Assembly (NCBI RefSeq): GCF_020037125.1
Contig: NZ_JAIQDG010000036.1
Coordinates: 49,569-113,568, forward strand
Length of the DNA stretch: 64,000 nucleotides
Direction: 5' to 3'
Source of the DNA: Myxococcus sp. RHSTA-1-4
GTDB lineage: Bacteria; Myxococcota; Myxococcia; Myxococcales; Myxococcaceae
Below the pieces are notes generated by a model. It was not told the origin of the DNA. It worked only from the letters and a program-made list of their open reading frames with translations, and ran no database searches. The translations under genes were made by a program, and so were the position numbers. Below, piece after piece: positions 9,267-21,164 of this stretch (within the stretch, counting starts at the first letter, position 1; each line of letters opens with the position of its first letter).

Positions 9267-11222
9267 GTGTCAGCAGAGACCCTCGTTCCCGACGCCGCCC
9301 GCCTCGTCACCTGCCCGCCGGCCGAGTTCCGCCGCTCCGGTGAGGAGGCCATGGCCGCCGCCCGCGACGGAATCGCCCGTCTCAAGGCCCTCCGCCCCCC
9401 ATACGGCGTGCGTGAGGTGCTGGAGCTGTACGACGAGGCCATGGGCACGCTCGACGACGCCAGCTCCCGCGCCTCCGTGGCCCGCCACGCCCACCCGGAC
9501 GCGGCCATGCGCGAGGCCGGGGAGGCCGCCGAGCAGGCGCTGGAGACGCTCATCAACGACATCCGCATGGACCGGGGCGTCTACGACGTGCTCGTCTCGC
9601 TCGACCTGTCCGGCGAGGACGGGCCCACGCGCAAGTGGATGGAGAAGGTGCTGCGCGACTTCCGCCGCGCCGGTGTGGACCGCGACGAGGCCACCCGCGC
9701 CCGTGTGAAGGAGCTGCAGGAGGAGCTGGTCCGCATCGGGCAGGAGTTCAGCCGCAACATCCGCCAGGACACCCGCAGCGAGGCCCTGCCTCCCTCCGCG
9801 CTGGAGGGGCTGCCGGACGACTACGTGCGCGCCCACCCGCCCGGGCCGGACGGGCAGGTGCGCATCACCACCGACTACCCGGACATCGTCCCCTTCATGA
9901 CGTACTCACGGGACGCGAAGGCCCGCGAGAAGATGTGGCGCCTGTTCCGCCTGCGCGGGCACCCCGCCAACGTGGACGTCCTCCAGCGCATGGTGGCCCG
10001 CCGCCACGAGCTGGCCACGCTGCTGGGCTACCGGAACTGGGCGGCCTACTCCACCGAGGACAAGATGATTCGCGACGAGCAGGCCGCCGCGGACTTCATC
10101 GCGAAGATTTCCGCCGCCTCCGAGGCGCGCATGAAGCGCGACTACGCGATGCTGCTGGAGCGCAAGCGCCGCGACGTGCCCGGCGCCCCGCGCGTGGACC
10201 CGTGGGACCAGGCGTTCCTGGAGGACCGCGTCAAGGCGGAGCAGTACGCGTTCGACTCGCAGGTGGTGCGGCCATACTACGAGTACACGCGCGTGAAGCA
10301 GGGCGTGCTGGACCTGACTGCGCGCCTGTTCGGCGTCACCTACCGGCGCGTCCCGGACGCGCCGGTGTGGCACCCGGACGTGGAGGCCTATGACGTCCTG
10401 GAGGGCGACTCGCTGCGCGGGCGCTTCTACCTGGACATGCACCCGCGCGACGACAAGTACAAGCACGCGGCCCAGTTCACCCTCACCAGCGGGAAGGCGG
10501 GCCGCCGGCTGCCGGAGGGCGTGCTCATCTGCAACTTCCCCCGGCCCGGCGCGGAGCCCGCGCTGCTCCAGCACAGCGACGTGGAGACCTTCTTCCACGA
10601 GTTCGGCCACCTGCTGCACCACATCTTCGGCGGCCACACGCGTTGGGCGGGCGTGTCCGGTGTGCGCACGGAGTGGGACTTCGTGGAGGCCCCCTCGCAG
10701 ATGCTGGAGGAGTGGGCGCGCGACGCCGCCTCGTTGCAGACCTTCGCCCGGCACCACCAGACGGGCGAGCCGATTCCCGCGGACGTGGTGGCGCGCATGC
10801 GCCGCGCGGAGGAGTTCGGCAAGGGCCTGTGGGTGCGGCAGCAGATGTTCTACGCCGCGCTCAGCCTGGAGCTGTACCGGCGCGAGCCCGGGAGCGTGGA
10901 TGCCACCGCGCTCGTGCGCGAGCTGCAGGGCAGGTACACGCCCTTCCCCTACGTGGAGGGCACGTACTTCCACCTCTCCTTCGGGCACCTCGACGGGTAC
11001 TCGTCCAACTACTACACGTACATGTGGTCGCTGGTCATCGCGAAGGACCTGTTCACGGTGTTCCAGCAGAAGGGGATGCTGGACCCCGCGCCCGCCCAGG
11101 CGTACCGGCGTGACGTGCTGGAGCCGGGCGGCTCGGACGACGCCGCGAAGCTGGTGCATGCCTTCCTCGGACGCGACTACGACTTCCGCGCCTACGAGGA
11201 GTGGCTCAACAAGGCGGCGTGA
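9267..11222 (+). CDS. M3 family oligoendopeptidase (thimet/PepF-like)
   Basis: GTG 9267 is chosen because GGTTCAGGAG lies 6 bases upstream; longer readings lack a ribosome site. The 651-residue protein is all-helical in character and carries the zinc site HEFGH (444-448), preceded by LLQHSDVETFF and followed by the M3-type glutamate-containing DFVEAPSQMLEEW segment, which supplies the third zinc ligand. The C-terminal HLDGYSSNYYTYMWS matches the conserved substrate-binding Tyr/His region. There is no signal peptide, so it is a cytoplasmic enzyme that trims short peptides. It ends 6 bases from the convergent foldase gene. Confidence 0.9.
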   Translation: MSAETLVPDAARLVTCPPAEFRRSGEEAMAAARDGIARLKALRPPYGVREVLELYDEAMGTLDDASSRASVARHAHPDAAMREAGEAAEQALETLINDIRMDRGVYDVLVSLDLSGEDGPTRKWMEKVLRDFRRAGVDRDEATRARVKELQEELVRIGQEFSRNIRQDTRSEALPPSALEGLPDDYVRAHPPGPDGQVRITTDYPDIVPFMTYSRDAKAREKMWRLFRLRGHPANVDVLQRMVARRHELATLLGYRNWAAYSTEDKMIRDEQAAADFIAKISAASEARMKRDYAMLLERKRRDVPGAPRVDPWDQAFLEDRVKAEQYAFDSQVVRPYYEYTRVKQGVLDLTARLFGVTYRRVPDAPVWHPDVEAYDVLEGDSLRGRFYLDMHPRDDKYKHAAQFTLTSGKAGRRLPEGVLICNFPRPGAEPALLQHSDVETFFHEFGHLLHHIFGGHTRWAGVSGVRTEWDFVEAPSQMLEEWARDAASLQTFARHHQTGEPIPADVVARMRRAEEFGKGLWVRQQMFYAALSLELYRREPGSVDATALVRELQGRYTPFPYVEGTYFHLSFGHLDGYSSNYYTYMWSLVIAKDLFTVFQQKGMLDPAPAQAYRRDVLEPGGSDDAAKLVHAFLGRDYDFRAYEEWLNKAA

Positions 11223-11228
11223 CGGCCT

Positions 11229-12308
11229 TCAGTTGCGCCCCCACACCCGGGGGCGCTCGAAGCGCAGGAAGCCGCTCGCCTCTTCCTGGGCGATGATGTC
11301 CGCCTCGGTGCCGAAGTAGCGCGCGCGCACCTCCTGGAGCCTCGCCTCCAGCTCCTCGCCGGAGAGCTCCTTCGCCAGGGCCGCGCGCTCGGCCATGTAC
11401 CGGGCGCCCGCGTCCCAGCGGGCGTCACGCGTCCGGTCCAGCGTGTCCCAGCGAGTCAGCGCCTCTTCATCCAGGCCCATCTCCTTGCGGACGGTGCGCA
11501 GGCTCTGGGAGCGCTCCTCGGGCGTCATCGCCCCCAGCTCGCGCTGGATGGAGGACAGGTCCAGGAAGCGGTTCATCAGCTCCTGCTGGTGGCGCGCGAC
11601 GTATGCGTCGGCCGCCTCGCCGTGCACCTCCTGGAGCTTCTGCTTGTAGGCGGACAGCTTCTCCGTGAGGCCGGCGCCCTCCGTCGTGTCGAGCGTCCTC
11701 AGCGTGTCCGCGAGGGCCTGGTTCTTCAGCTCGGAGGCCCAGAGGCGCTCCGCGACGTCCTTGCCGAAGAGCCGGTTGCGCGCGTCCCAGACGGCGGCGC
11801 GGCGCTCCTTGTCACCCAGCCCGCGCAGGTACGCGTCATTGTCCTTCACCCACTTCTCGTAGTCCTCGCGGTTGCGGAGCATGGCGGCCAGCTCCTCGTA
11901 CCGCTCGGGGAAGGCCTTCTCGAGGAAGGCCAGCAGCTCCTCGCGCCAGCGGTCCGGGCTGCGCTTCTGGAAGTAGCGCATCAGCTCTTCCAGCATCCGT
12001 ATCTGCACGGAGGGCTCGTCCAGCCGCGCGCCGTAGCGCTCGCGCATGGCGGTGACGAGCGCCTCCAGCTCCGGGTCCTCCGCATCCGGTGCGGTGGCGG
12101 AGGGAGGGGCCCCGGTGGGCGCGCTGGCGGTGGCCGCCAGCGGCCCGGGGGAGGGGAGGGCCGTCGCGCTGGGGCCCGCGTTGGAGGGGGGCTGGCGGGC
12201 CAGGGCCAGGACGTCGGCCCGCTGTCCCGGTGCGTATATCGACAGGCCGGCGATGAGCCCGAGGAGGGCCGCCGTGCCTCCCAGCATCCGCTTCATCCAC
12301 GTTTTCAT
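11229..12308 (-). CDS. lifO: lipase-specific foldase / lipase secretion chaperone (Lif/LifO family)
   Basis: Start ATG 12308 (MKTWMKRMLGG) follows GGAGAAAGG; a longer reading to 12335 is less likely. The 359 residues have the Lif layout: one N-terminal membrane anchor (about 7-25), an Ala/Pro-rich variable stretch (to about 80), then an extended helical domain with RNRLFGKDVAERLW and a closing helix RARYFGTEADIIAQEE. The known role is periplasmic steric folding of the cognate lipase. It lies directly downstream (40 bases) of a family I lipase, the standard lip-lif order, which strongly supports the call. Sequence divergence is high, so the Lif assignment rests on architecture plus context. 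Confidence 0.82.
   Translation of the reverse strand: MKTWMKRMLGGTAALLGLIAGLSIYAPGQRADVLALARQPPSNAGPSATALPSPGPLAATASAPTGAPPSATAPDAEDPELEALVTAMRERYGARLDEPSVQIRMLEELMRYFQKRSPDRWREELLAFLEKAFPERYEELAAMLRNREDYEKWVKDNDAYLRGLGDKERRAAVWDARNRLFGKDVAERLWASELKNQALADTLRTLDTTEGAGLTEKLSAYKQKLQEVHGEAADAYVARHQQELMNRFLDLSSIQRELGAMTPEERSQSLRTVRKEMGLDEEALTRWDTLDRTRDARWDAGARYMAERAALAKELSGEELEARLQEVRARYFGTEADIIAQEEASGFLRFERPRVWGRN
11235..11256. terminator. bidirectional hairpin between convergent genes
   Basis: GCGCCCCC (11235-11242) and GGGGGCGC (11249-11256) form a perfect 8-bp stem with a 6-base loop. It lies just past the M3 peptidase stop and inside the last codons of the foldase gene. There is no strong T-run. 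Confidence 0.5.
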
Positions 12309-12348
12309 GCAGCCCCTTTCTCCGTGACGCGCCACTCCCCGGCAGCGG

Positions 12349-13461
<1,113 letters not shown>

Positions 13462-13513
13462 GAGAGCTCCTACAGACGGGGGACGGAGTCTCGGGAGCGC
13501 ACGGAGAGGATAA

Positions 13514-13710
13514 TCCAAGACGCGTCTTGGACTTCCTCTACGCCTTGGCGAATCCCGAACACCCAGAGTGTTAGTGCCCGGGATTGACTCCCGAGTCAAT
13601 ACAGCGCGACGTGTTATCAGAATGGCGCTGTGCGTCAGGAGACAGCTGTCTCGCACCGGAAGGTGAGACGCAGGCGTGTTGTGCATTGCGTCAAAACATG
13701 CGACGCAATG
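13514..13710 (-). promoter_or_regulatory. cluster of four inverted repeats, probable lipase control region
   Basis: Perfect palindrome TCCAAGACGCGTCTTGGA (13514-13531); ATTGACTC-CC-GAGTCAAT (13583-13600); perfect palindrome GAGACAGCTGTCTC (13639-13652); CATTGCGTC (13684-13692) with GACGCAATG (13702-13710). All lie within 250 bases upstream of the lipase start. The four half-sites differ, so they look like separate operators or hairpins rather than one repeated site. Confidence 0.55.
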
Positions 13711-13874
13711 TATTGCATGGGTGTTTTGGAGGAGATTCTGCGGTGCGTCATCCGCGGTGCCGCATCACCGTGCTGACGCCCGCGGGCCGTCACGTGCGCG
13801 AGGGGGACTGGGACGCGCTCGAGGACGATGCGGTGTGTGGCCCGGTGCTCGAGATGGCGGGCGCGCATCGCCCG

Positions 13875-13898
13875 GCGGCCGGTGTCTCCACCGGCCGC
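13875..13898 (-). terminator. strong hairpin after glgP
   Basis: GCGGCCGGTG (13875-13884), loop TCTC, CACCGGCCGC (13889-13898): a perfect 10-bp stem 19 bases past the glycogen phosphorylase stop codon. There is no clear U-tract. Confidence 0.55.
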
Positions 13899-13917
13899 GG
13901 GCCCGAGGACTACGAGA

Positions 13918-16434
<2,517 letters not shown>

Positions 16435-16569
16435 CGGTGGGTGAGTCCTCCAGGAACCCGTCATTTAGCGCGATTGAAGCCACGGGCTCCACTGCCGCGT
16501 GCTGACTCTGGTAGAAGACGCTTGCAAGGACAGCGGGCCTGCACTCCCCGGTCTCGAGACTTCTCAGCC

Positions 16570-17157
16570 ATGCCCAGCGACAAGAGCGAACTCGCCCAGC
16601 GGATTGCGTTGACGCGGCCGGAGCACACGGTGCGAGGCTTCATCTTCAGCTCCCTCTTCACGCTCGTCGCGCAGCGGGCGGGCAGCGAGGCCGTGGCCCG
16701 GCTGTCGGAAGAGGTGCGGCTGAAGAAGCCCATCGACTTCTTCTCCTACCCGGCGGCGGACTTCCTGCGCCTGCTCTACGCGGCGGTGGACGTGCTGGAG
16801 CCGTACTACGGCTCCGTGGACGACACCTTCCGCGCCTGCGGGGCGGCCACCGTGAATGGCTTCTTCGAGTCCCACGTGGGCAACACGCTGACCCGGCTGG
16901 TGGGGCGGGGGGACCCGAAGCGGGCCTTCGCCAGCACCTCCACCGTCTACAAGACGCTGGTGAGCTACGGCACCCATGACTGCGAGCCCCTGGACGGCCG
17001 CCGGCTGAGAATCATCTTCCGGGGGGACATGCAGCCCATGCGCTTCCACGAGGGCAGCCTGAGGGCCGCGCTGGTGGCGGTGGGCGGCGGCACGGGCAGC
17101 ACCGTGCGGGGCTCCTCCCCGGCCCTGGACCACTCGGAGTTCCTGGTGGAGTGGTAG
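16570..17157 (+). CDS. TIGR02265/DUF2378 family protein (Myxococcales paralogous family)
   Basis: A 195-residue protein starting at ATG 16570 (MPSDKSELAQRIA). It has the pattern of this myxobacterial family: an N-terminal TVRGFIFSSLF, a central FFSYPAADFLRLLYAAVDVLEP, FESHVGNTLTRLV and a C-terminal RIIFRGDMQPMRFHEG. This resembles small heme/ligand-binding helical-beta domains seen in signal proteins, but no function is established for the family. There is no signal peptide or membrane segment. Its presence is one of the taxonomic markers of this window. It converges on the methyltransferase gene (16-bp gap). Confidence 0.8.
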   Translation: MPSDKSELAQRIALTRPEHTVRGFIFSSLFTLVAQRAGSEAVARLSEEVRLKKPIDFFSYPAADFLRLLYAAVDVLEPYYGSVDDTFRACGAATVNGFFESHVGNTLTRLVGRGDPKRAFASTSTVYKTLVSYGTHDCEPLDGRRLRIIFRGDMQPMRFHEGSLRAALVAVGGGTGSTVRGSSPALDHSEFLVEW

Positions 17158-17173
17158 CGCGGGGCCGCCGCGC

Positions 17174-18250
17174 TCAGCCCCGCCGCCCGGCCCAGAAGAC
17201 GTTGGTGCCGGAGGTGTCGCAGGTCAGCTCCAGCGAGGACAGCCGCCGCGCCGGCCCGCCCACACACAGCGCCTGGAACTCCTCCCGGCTCCGGTGCAGC
17301 ACGCGCCAGTCCCCCACGTACTCCATGAAGGCCCGCCACGGGTTGGGGTGGTGGAGGTTGGTCAGCAGCACCCGCCCGCCCGGCACCACCAGGGACGCCA
17401 GCGCATCCAGGACGCGCTCGGCGGTGGCGTCCTTCAGGTAGTCCAGCAGGCCGGCCACCACCAGCACGTCATGGCCTTCCGGGTGGCGCAGCTCCGCCAG
17501 CCGCTCCTCGCTGCGCAGCAGCTGGTAGGTGGACACCTGGACGTAGCTCACCGTGGGCGAAGGCGGAATCCCCGGGCCCGAGCGGCGGGTGAGCATCTGG
17601 AACTGGCGGCGGCAGTGCTCCAGCGGCGCCGCGTCGAAGTCGCACAGCGTGAAGTGGCCCGAGGCGCCGCCGGCGGCGTACTCGCGCAGGGTGTGCTCCG
17701 GCCCGCAGGCGAAGGACAGCACGCGCAGGGGGCGGCCCAGCTCCAGCTCATGCTGGCGCAGGTGGCGCAGCAGCCAGGGAGGGCGGGCCCGGTGGGCGCG
17801 CGAGGGGCCGCAGTGCAGCGCGTAGTGCGACAGGAGGCGGGCGAAGGTGGAGACGCCCTCGTTCTGCTCGTTGAAAATCATCTCCACCGTCAGGTAGTCC
17901 CCCGGGTAGCCCAGGGGCTTGTCGGCGGCGCGGCGGATGAAGGGGCACTGGAGGAAGAAGGGCTGGACGCGCGCGCGGTGGTGCTCCAGCGCGGCCTCTC
18001 GCTCCTCCTCGGACAGCCTCGAGTCCAGCTCCGTCAGCCGCGCGTAGGCGGCATCCAGGTAGGCGGTGAGGGTGGGGGTGTGACGCTGGAGGGCGTCCGC
18101 CTGCTCGCGCTGGAGGGCCCGGCGCTGCTCCGGGTCTCTCGGGAAGCGCGCCAGCCGGTCCGGCAGGCCGTGCATCAGCTCCGCGTCCAGCGCGAGGAGC
18201 TTCGCATGGAGCTCCTCCGACACCTCGATGAACTCGGCGACAGCGGTCAT
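17174..18250 (-). CDS. class I SAM-dependent methyltransferase-like protein
   Basis: 358 residues. Residues 1-150 are helical with a coiled-coil-like Arg/Glu/Ala region; the SAM fold starts at RPLRVLSFACGPEHTLREY (motif I variant, FACGPE), continues with TLCDFDAAPL (acidic end of beta 2) and GHDVLVVAGLLDYLKD (motif II/III area), then RVLLTNLHHPNP. The target is unknown; the N-terminal domain plus this layout is common in myxobacterial extracellular-factor-type methyltransferases. It sits 24 bases downstream of the M23 peptidase gene on the same strand and is probably co-transcribed with it. There is no signal peptide. Confidence 0.75.
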   Translation of the reverse strand: MTAVAEFIEVSEELHAKLLALDAELMHGLPDRLARFPRDPEQRRALQREQADALQRHTPTLTAYLDAAYARLTELDSRLSEEEREAALEHHRARVQPFFLQCPFIRRAADKPLGYPGDYLTVEMIFNEQNEGVSTFARLLSHYALHCGPSRAHRARPPWLLRHLRQHELELGRPLRVLSFACGPEHTLREYAAGGASGHFTLCDFDAAPLEHCRRQFQMLTRRSGPGIPPSPTVSYVQVSTYQLLRSEERLAELRHPEGHDVLVVAGLLDYLKDATAERVLDALASLVVPGGRVLLTNLHHPNPWRAFMEYVGDWRVLHRSREEFQALCVGGPARRLSSLELTCDTSGTNVFWAGRRG

Positions 18251-18274
18251 GGGCGGCCGACCCCCTTGAGAGGG

Positions 18275-19471
18275 CTAGGGCTGCGTGGTTGCGACGGGTG
18301 CGTTGGCGGCCTGACCGGCCACCGCCGCCACGGACACGGCCTCCATCTGCGAGGCCAGCTCCTGGGCCTTGGCGAGGAAGTCCGGCAGCAGCGCCTTGGG
18401 CAGCGGGTCCGCGCGGGGGAACACCTGGTTGAGCGGGTTGGTGTAGCCGCCGTTGCGCTTGAGGCCGAAGTGCAGGTGCGGCCCGGTGGAGCGGCCGGTG
18501 TTGCCGGAGTAGGCGATGACCTGCTTCTGCCGCACGCGGGCGCCGGCGCGCACGCCGTCACCGAAGCGCGACAGGTGCATGTACTGCGTCTCGAAGCCGT
18601 TGGCGTGGCGGATGACCACCATGTTGCCGGCCGCGCCCGCGTAGCCCGCCTGCGTCACCGTGCCGTCCGCCACCGCCCACACCGGGGTGCCAATGGGGGT
18701 GCCGTAGTCCACGCCGTTGTGCGCCTTCTGGTACTTGAGCACCGGGTGGAAGCGCGAGCCGAAGCGGCTGGTGACGTGGGCGTACTTCAGCGGGCTCTTG
18801 AGGAAGGTCTTCTTCGCGCTGGCGCCCTCCTTCGTGAAGTAGTTGGGCTGTCCGTCCGGCAGGAGGTAGCGGAACACCTCCTTGTTGCCCACGAGCCCGC
18901 CCGCGTAGGTGGCCGCCAGCACCTCGCCGTAGCGCAGCACGCGGCCCTTGGAGACGAACTTCTCCACCAGCGCGCGCGCCCGGTCGCCCTTGCGCACGTC
19001 GCGGTAGAAGTCGATGTCCCAGGCGAACACGTCCGCCAGCACCATGCCGATGGCCGGGTCCTCACCGGCCTCCACCGCCGCCTCGTACAGCGAGGTGTTG
19101 ATGTCCAGCGAGACGACGGAGACCTGCTTCTCCACCTCGATGGCGCGCTTGCTGCCCACGTACTTCTCGCCGTCGCGGCGGACCTGCCACTCGTCCACCA
19201 GGGACTGGCGGTAGTCGAAGAAGTCCAGCTCCCCGTCGCGGATGACCAGCCGGAACTGGTCCCCCACCCGTGACTTGCGAAAGTCGAACACGCCCTCCAG
19301 CGCGGAGATGACGGCCGTCACCTGCGCGTCCGGGAGCTGCGCGTCATGCAGCGCCTGGGCGAGCGTCTGGCGCGGCTCGATGCGGCGGTTCTTGATGGTG
19401 TAGCGGGTGGCGGCTTCGGAAGCAGAGGCCACCAGCAGGGCGGCCAGGCAGAGCAGGGGGGCGATTCGCAT
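18275..19471 (-). CDS. secreted M23 (LytM) family peptidoglycan endopeptidase
   Basis: 398 residues with a Sec signal peptide (MRIAPLLCLAALLVASASEA). Residues 25-95 resemble a LysM/OapA-type domain (the KNRRIEPRQTLAQALHDA segment), followed by an M23-associated domain and then the LytM catalytic core: HNGVDYGTP supplies the zinc ligands H251 and D255, and STGPHLHFGL near residue 330 the HxH motif. All expected ligands are present, so an active zinc endopeptidase cleaving peptide crosslinks is likely. The tail is Ala/Pro/Thr-rich. It lies downstream of spoVR (165-bp gap with a hairpin) and upstream of the methyltransferase gene. Confidence 0.9.
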   Translation of the reverse strand: MRIAPLLCLAALLVASASEAATRYTIKNRRIEPRQTLAQALHDAQLPDAQVTAVISALEGVFDFRKSRVGDQFRLVIRDGELDFFDYRQSLVDEWQVRRDGEKYVGSKRAIEVEKQVSVVSLDINTSLYEAAVEAGEDPAIGMVLADVFAWDIDFYRDVRKGDRARALVEKFVSKGRVLRYGEVLAATYAGGLVGNKEVFRYLLPDGQPNYFTKEGASAKKTFLKSPLKYAHVTSRFGSRFHPVLKYQKAHNGVDYGTPIGTPVWAVADGTVTQAGYAGAAGNMVVIRHANGFETQYMHLSRFGDGVRAGARVRQKQVIAYSGNTGRSTGPHLHFGLKRNGGYTNPLNQVFPRADPLPKALLPDFLAKAQELASQMEAVSVAAVAGQAANAPVATTQP

Positions 19472-19619
19472 GGGGGCGGCCGCCGAGTGTAGTGGACACT
19501 CGCGCCCGCGCCCAGCACACGCCCGGAGAATTCCCGCGCCCGCCCCCCTGGTTGCTCCGGGACCCGCCGGGTAGGCCTCCCCGAGGCGGGCTTTCCTGGA
19601 GTTGTACCGGCAGACTGAA

Positions 19620-19636
19620 CCGCCCCGGGAGGGCGG
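19620..19636 (-). terminator. possible terminator after spoVR
   Basis: CCGCCC and GGGCGG arms with a 5-base loop start immediately after the spoVR stop codon on the minus strand, followed by TTCAGT. Weak U-tract. Confidence 0.45.
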
Positions 19637-21130
19637 CTAGAGCTCGACCTTCTTCTCCGTGTGGTTCGTCCCGTCGAAGCGGAGCATGACGCCCTTGTTG
19701 TCGTACCGGGTGATGATGTTGACGGGGCGGCGCCAGAGGGACTGGAGGTTGCGGAGCGTCTCGCGGGCGTAGTCGCCCTTCAGGTCCTGCCCGTCGTGCT
19801 TGTGCGCGAGCAGCAGCTCCGCCCGGTTCTCGTGGTTGCCGTCCACCACCTCGATGATGGGCTGGCCGAAGTTGGTGAGCCCCTGGAGGAGCTTGGTCTT
19901 CACCTTGCGGAACTCGCGGTCCATGATTTCCCACGAGTTGCGCTTGTCGTTGAAGCCATACACGAAGAGCTTCTGCTCCTGCGCGAACTCGGCCGTGAGG
20001 AACGTGTCGATGAAGGTGATGTCGTTGTAGTGCTTGCGGACCTCGAAAATCTTCTCGCGGCCGGCGCCCAGCTTCTTGTCCCAGGAGCGGCGCGCGCGGA
20101 GGTCATCGCACTCGTCCCACTCCTTGCCGAAGCGGCCCTTGTTCCACCGGTCCTCGATGTCCCGCCACAGCTCGATGCCGAGCTTGTACGGGTTGATGGC
20201 CCCGGGGCGCGTGCCCATGGTGCCCGAGTGGTGGTCCGCGTAGTCGATGATTTCGTCGTCCTTGAGGGCCCGCCGCGTCATGATGGTGGAGTGCCAGTAG
20301 CTGGCCCACCCCTCGTTCATGATTTTCGTCTGGCCCTGGGGCGCGAAGTAGTAGGCCTCGTCGCGCAGAATCGCGAGGATGTCCGACTCCCACGGCTCCA
20401 GCGGGGCGTGCTCCAGGAGGAACAGCAGCACGTCGCGCTGGGGGCGCTCGGGGAACTTCTTCGCGCGCTGCTTCTCGTCCTCCACGCGCTTGCGCTGTGA
20501 GTCCAGGAACTCGGAGGGGTTGATGTAGCCGCGCATGTACTCGCGGCCCACCTTGAAGCCCTCCACGCGCTCGTTGGATTTGACTTCCTCTTCCGCGCGC
20601 TTGGGGTCCGGGTTGCGGCGGATGTGCGGGGAGTGCTGGTCGATGAGGTTCTCCAGGCTCAGCGTCCGGTCGATGAAGTCCTCGACCTTCTCCACGCCAA
20701 TCTTGTCAATCCAGCGCCGCACCCGCGTGGCGTGGTTGGCCATGTCGTCAATCATCCGGCGGTTGGTGTGCCGGAAGGAGAAGTTGTTCTTGAAGAAGTC
20801 GCAGTGCCCGTAGACGTGAGCCATGACGAGCTTCTGGTCCACCTCCGGGTTGCTCTCCATCAAGTACGCGTAGCAGGGGTCGTTGTTGATGACGAGCTCG
20901 TAGATTTTGCTGAGCCCGTACTCGTACCCCTTCGCGAGCTGCTCGTACTCCATGCCCCAGCGCCAGTGCGGGTAGCGCGTGGGGAAGCCGCCGTAGGCGG
21001 CCACCATGTTCATCTCGTCGTAGGAGACCATCTCGAAGATGGTCTCGAAGAAGTCGAGGCCGAACTCCTTGGCGTAGCCGTGGATTTCGTCCCGGAGCGC
21101 GGCGAGGCGGGGTGTCAGGCTCTTGGGCAT
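19637..21130 (-). CDS. spoVR: SpoVR/YcgB family protein
   Basis: ATG 21130 (MPKSLTPRLAALRDEIHGYA) has GGAG upstream and matches the usual family start; the 8-residue longer reading is unlikely. 497 residues, family length. Recognised blocks: YEYGLSKIYELVINNDPCYAYL, MAHVYGHCDFFKNN, MNEGWASYWHSTIM, HSGTMGTRPGAINPYKLG and the C-terminal DGNHENRAELLLAHKHDG. SpoVR is needed for normal spore cortex in Bacillus and is a stress/stationary-phase protein in proteobacteria; its biochemical role is not firmly known. It is the third gene of the prkA-yeaH-spoVR set, 34 bases downstream of yeaH. Confidence 0.95.
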   Translation of the reverse strand: MPKSLTPRLAALRDEIHGYAKEFGLDFFETIFEMVSYDEMNMVAAYGGFPTRYPHWRWGMEYEQLAKGYEYGLSKIYELVINNDPCYAYLMESNPEVDQKLVMAHVYGHCDFFKNNFSFRHTNRRMIDDMANHATRVRRWIDKIGVEKVEDFIDRTLSLENLIDQHSPHIRRNPDPKRAEEEVKSNERVEGFKVGREYMRGYINPSEFLDSQRKRVEDEKQRAKKFPERPQRDVLLFLLEHAPLEPWESDILAILRDEAYYFAPQGQTKIMNEGWASYWHSTIMTRRALKDDEIIDYADHHSGTMGTRPGAINPYKLGIELWRDIEDRWNKGRFGKEWDECDDLRARRSWDKKLGAGREKIFEVRKHYNDITFIDTFLTAEFAQEQKLFVYGFNDKRNSWEIMDREFRKVKTKLLQGLTNFGQPIIEVVDGNHENRAELLLAHKHDGQDLKGDYARETLRNLQSLWRRPVNIITRYDNKGVMLRFDGTNHTEKKVEL

Positions 21131-21164
21131 CGGGCAGTTGCTCCGTGGCGTCAAAGTCCGCGTG

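Larger units (their letters stand above)
13462..13917. other. 456-bp intergenic region upstream of lipase
   Basis: No convincing gene is present; the ORFs through it have no recognisable content. The half next to the lipase is less GC-rich than its surroundings and carries several inverted repeats (listed separately); the half next to glgP contains a strong hairpin at 13875-13898. Confidence 0.7.
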
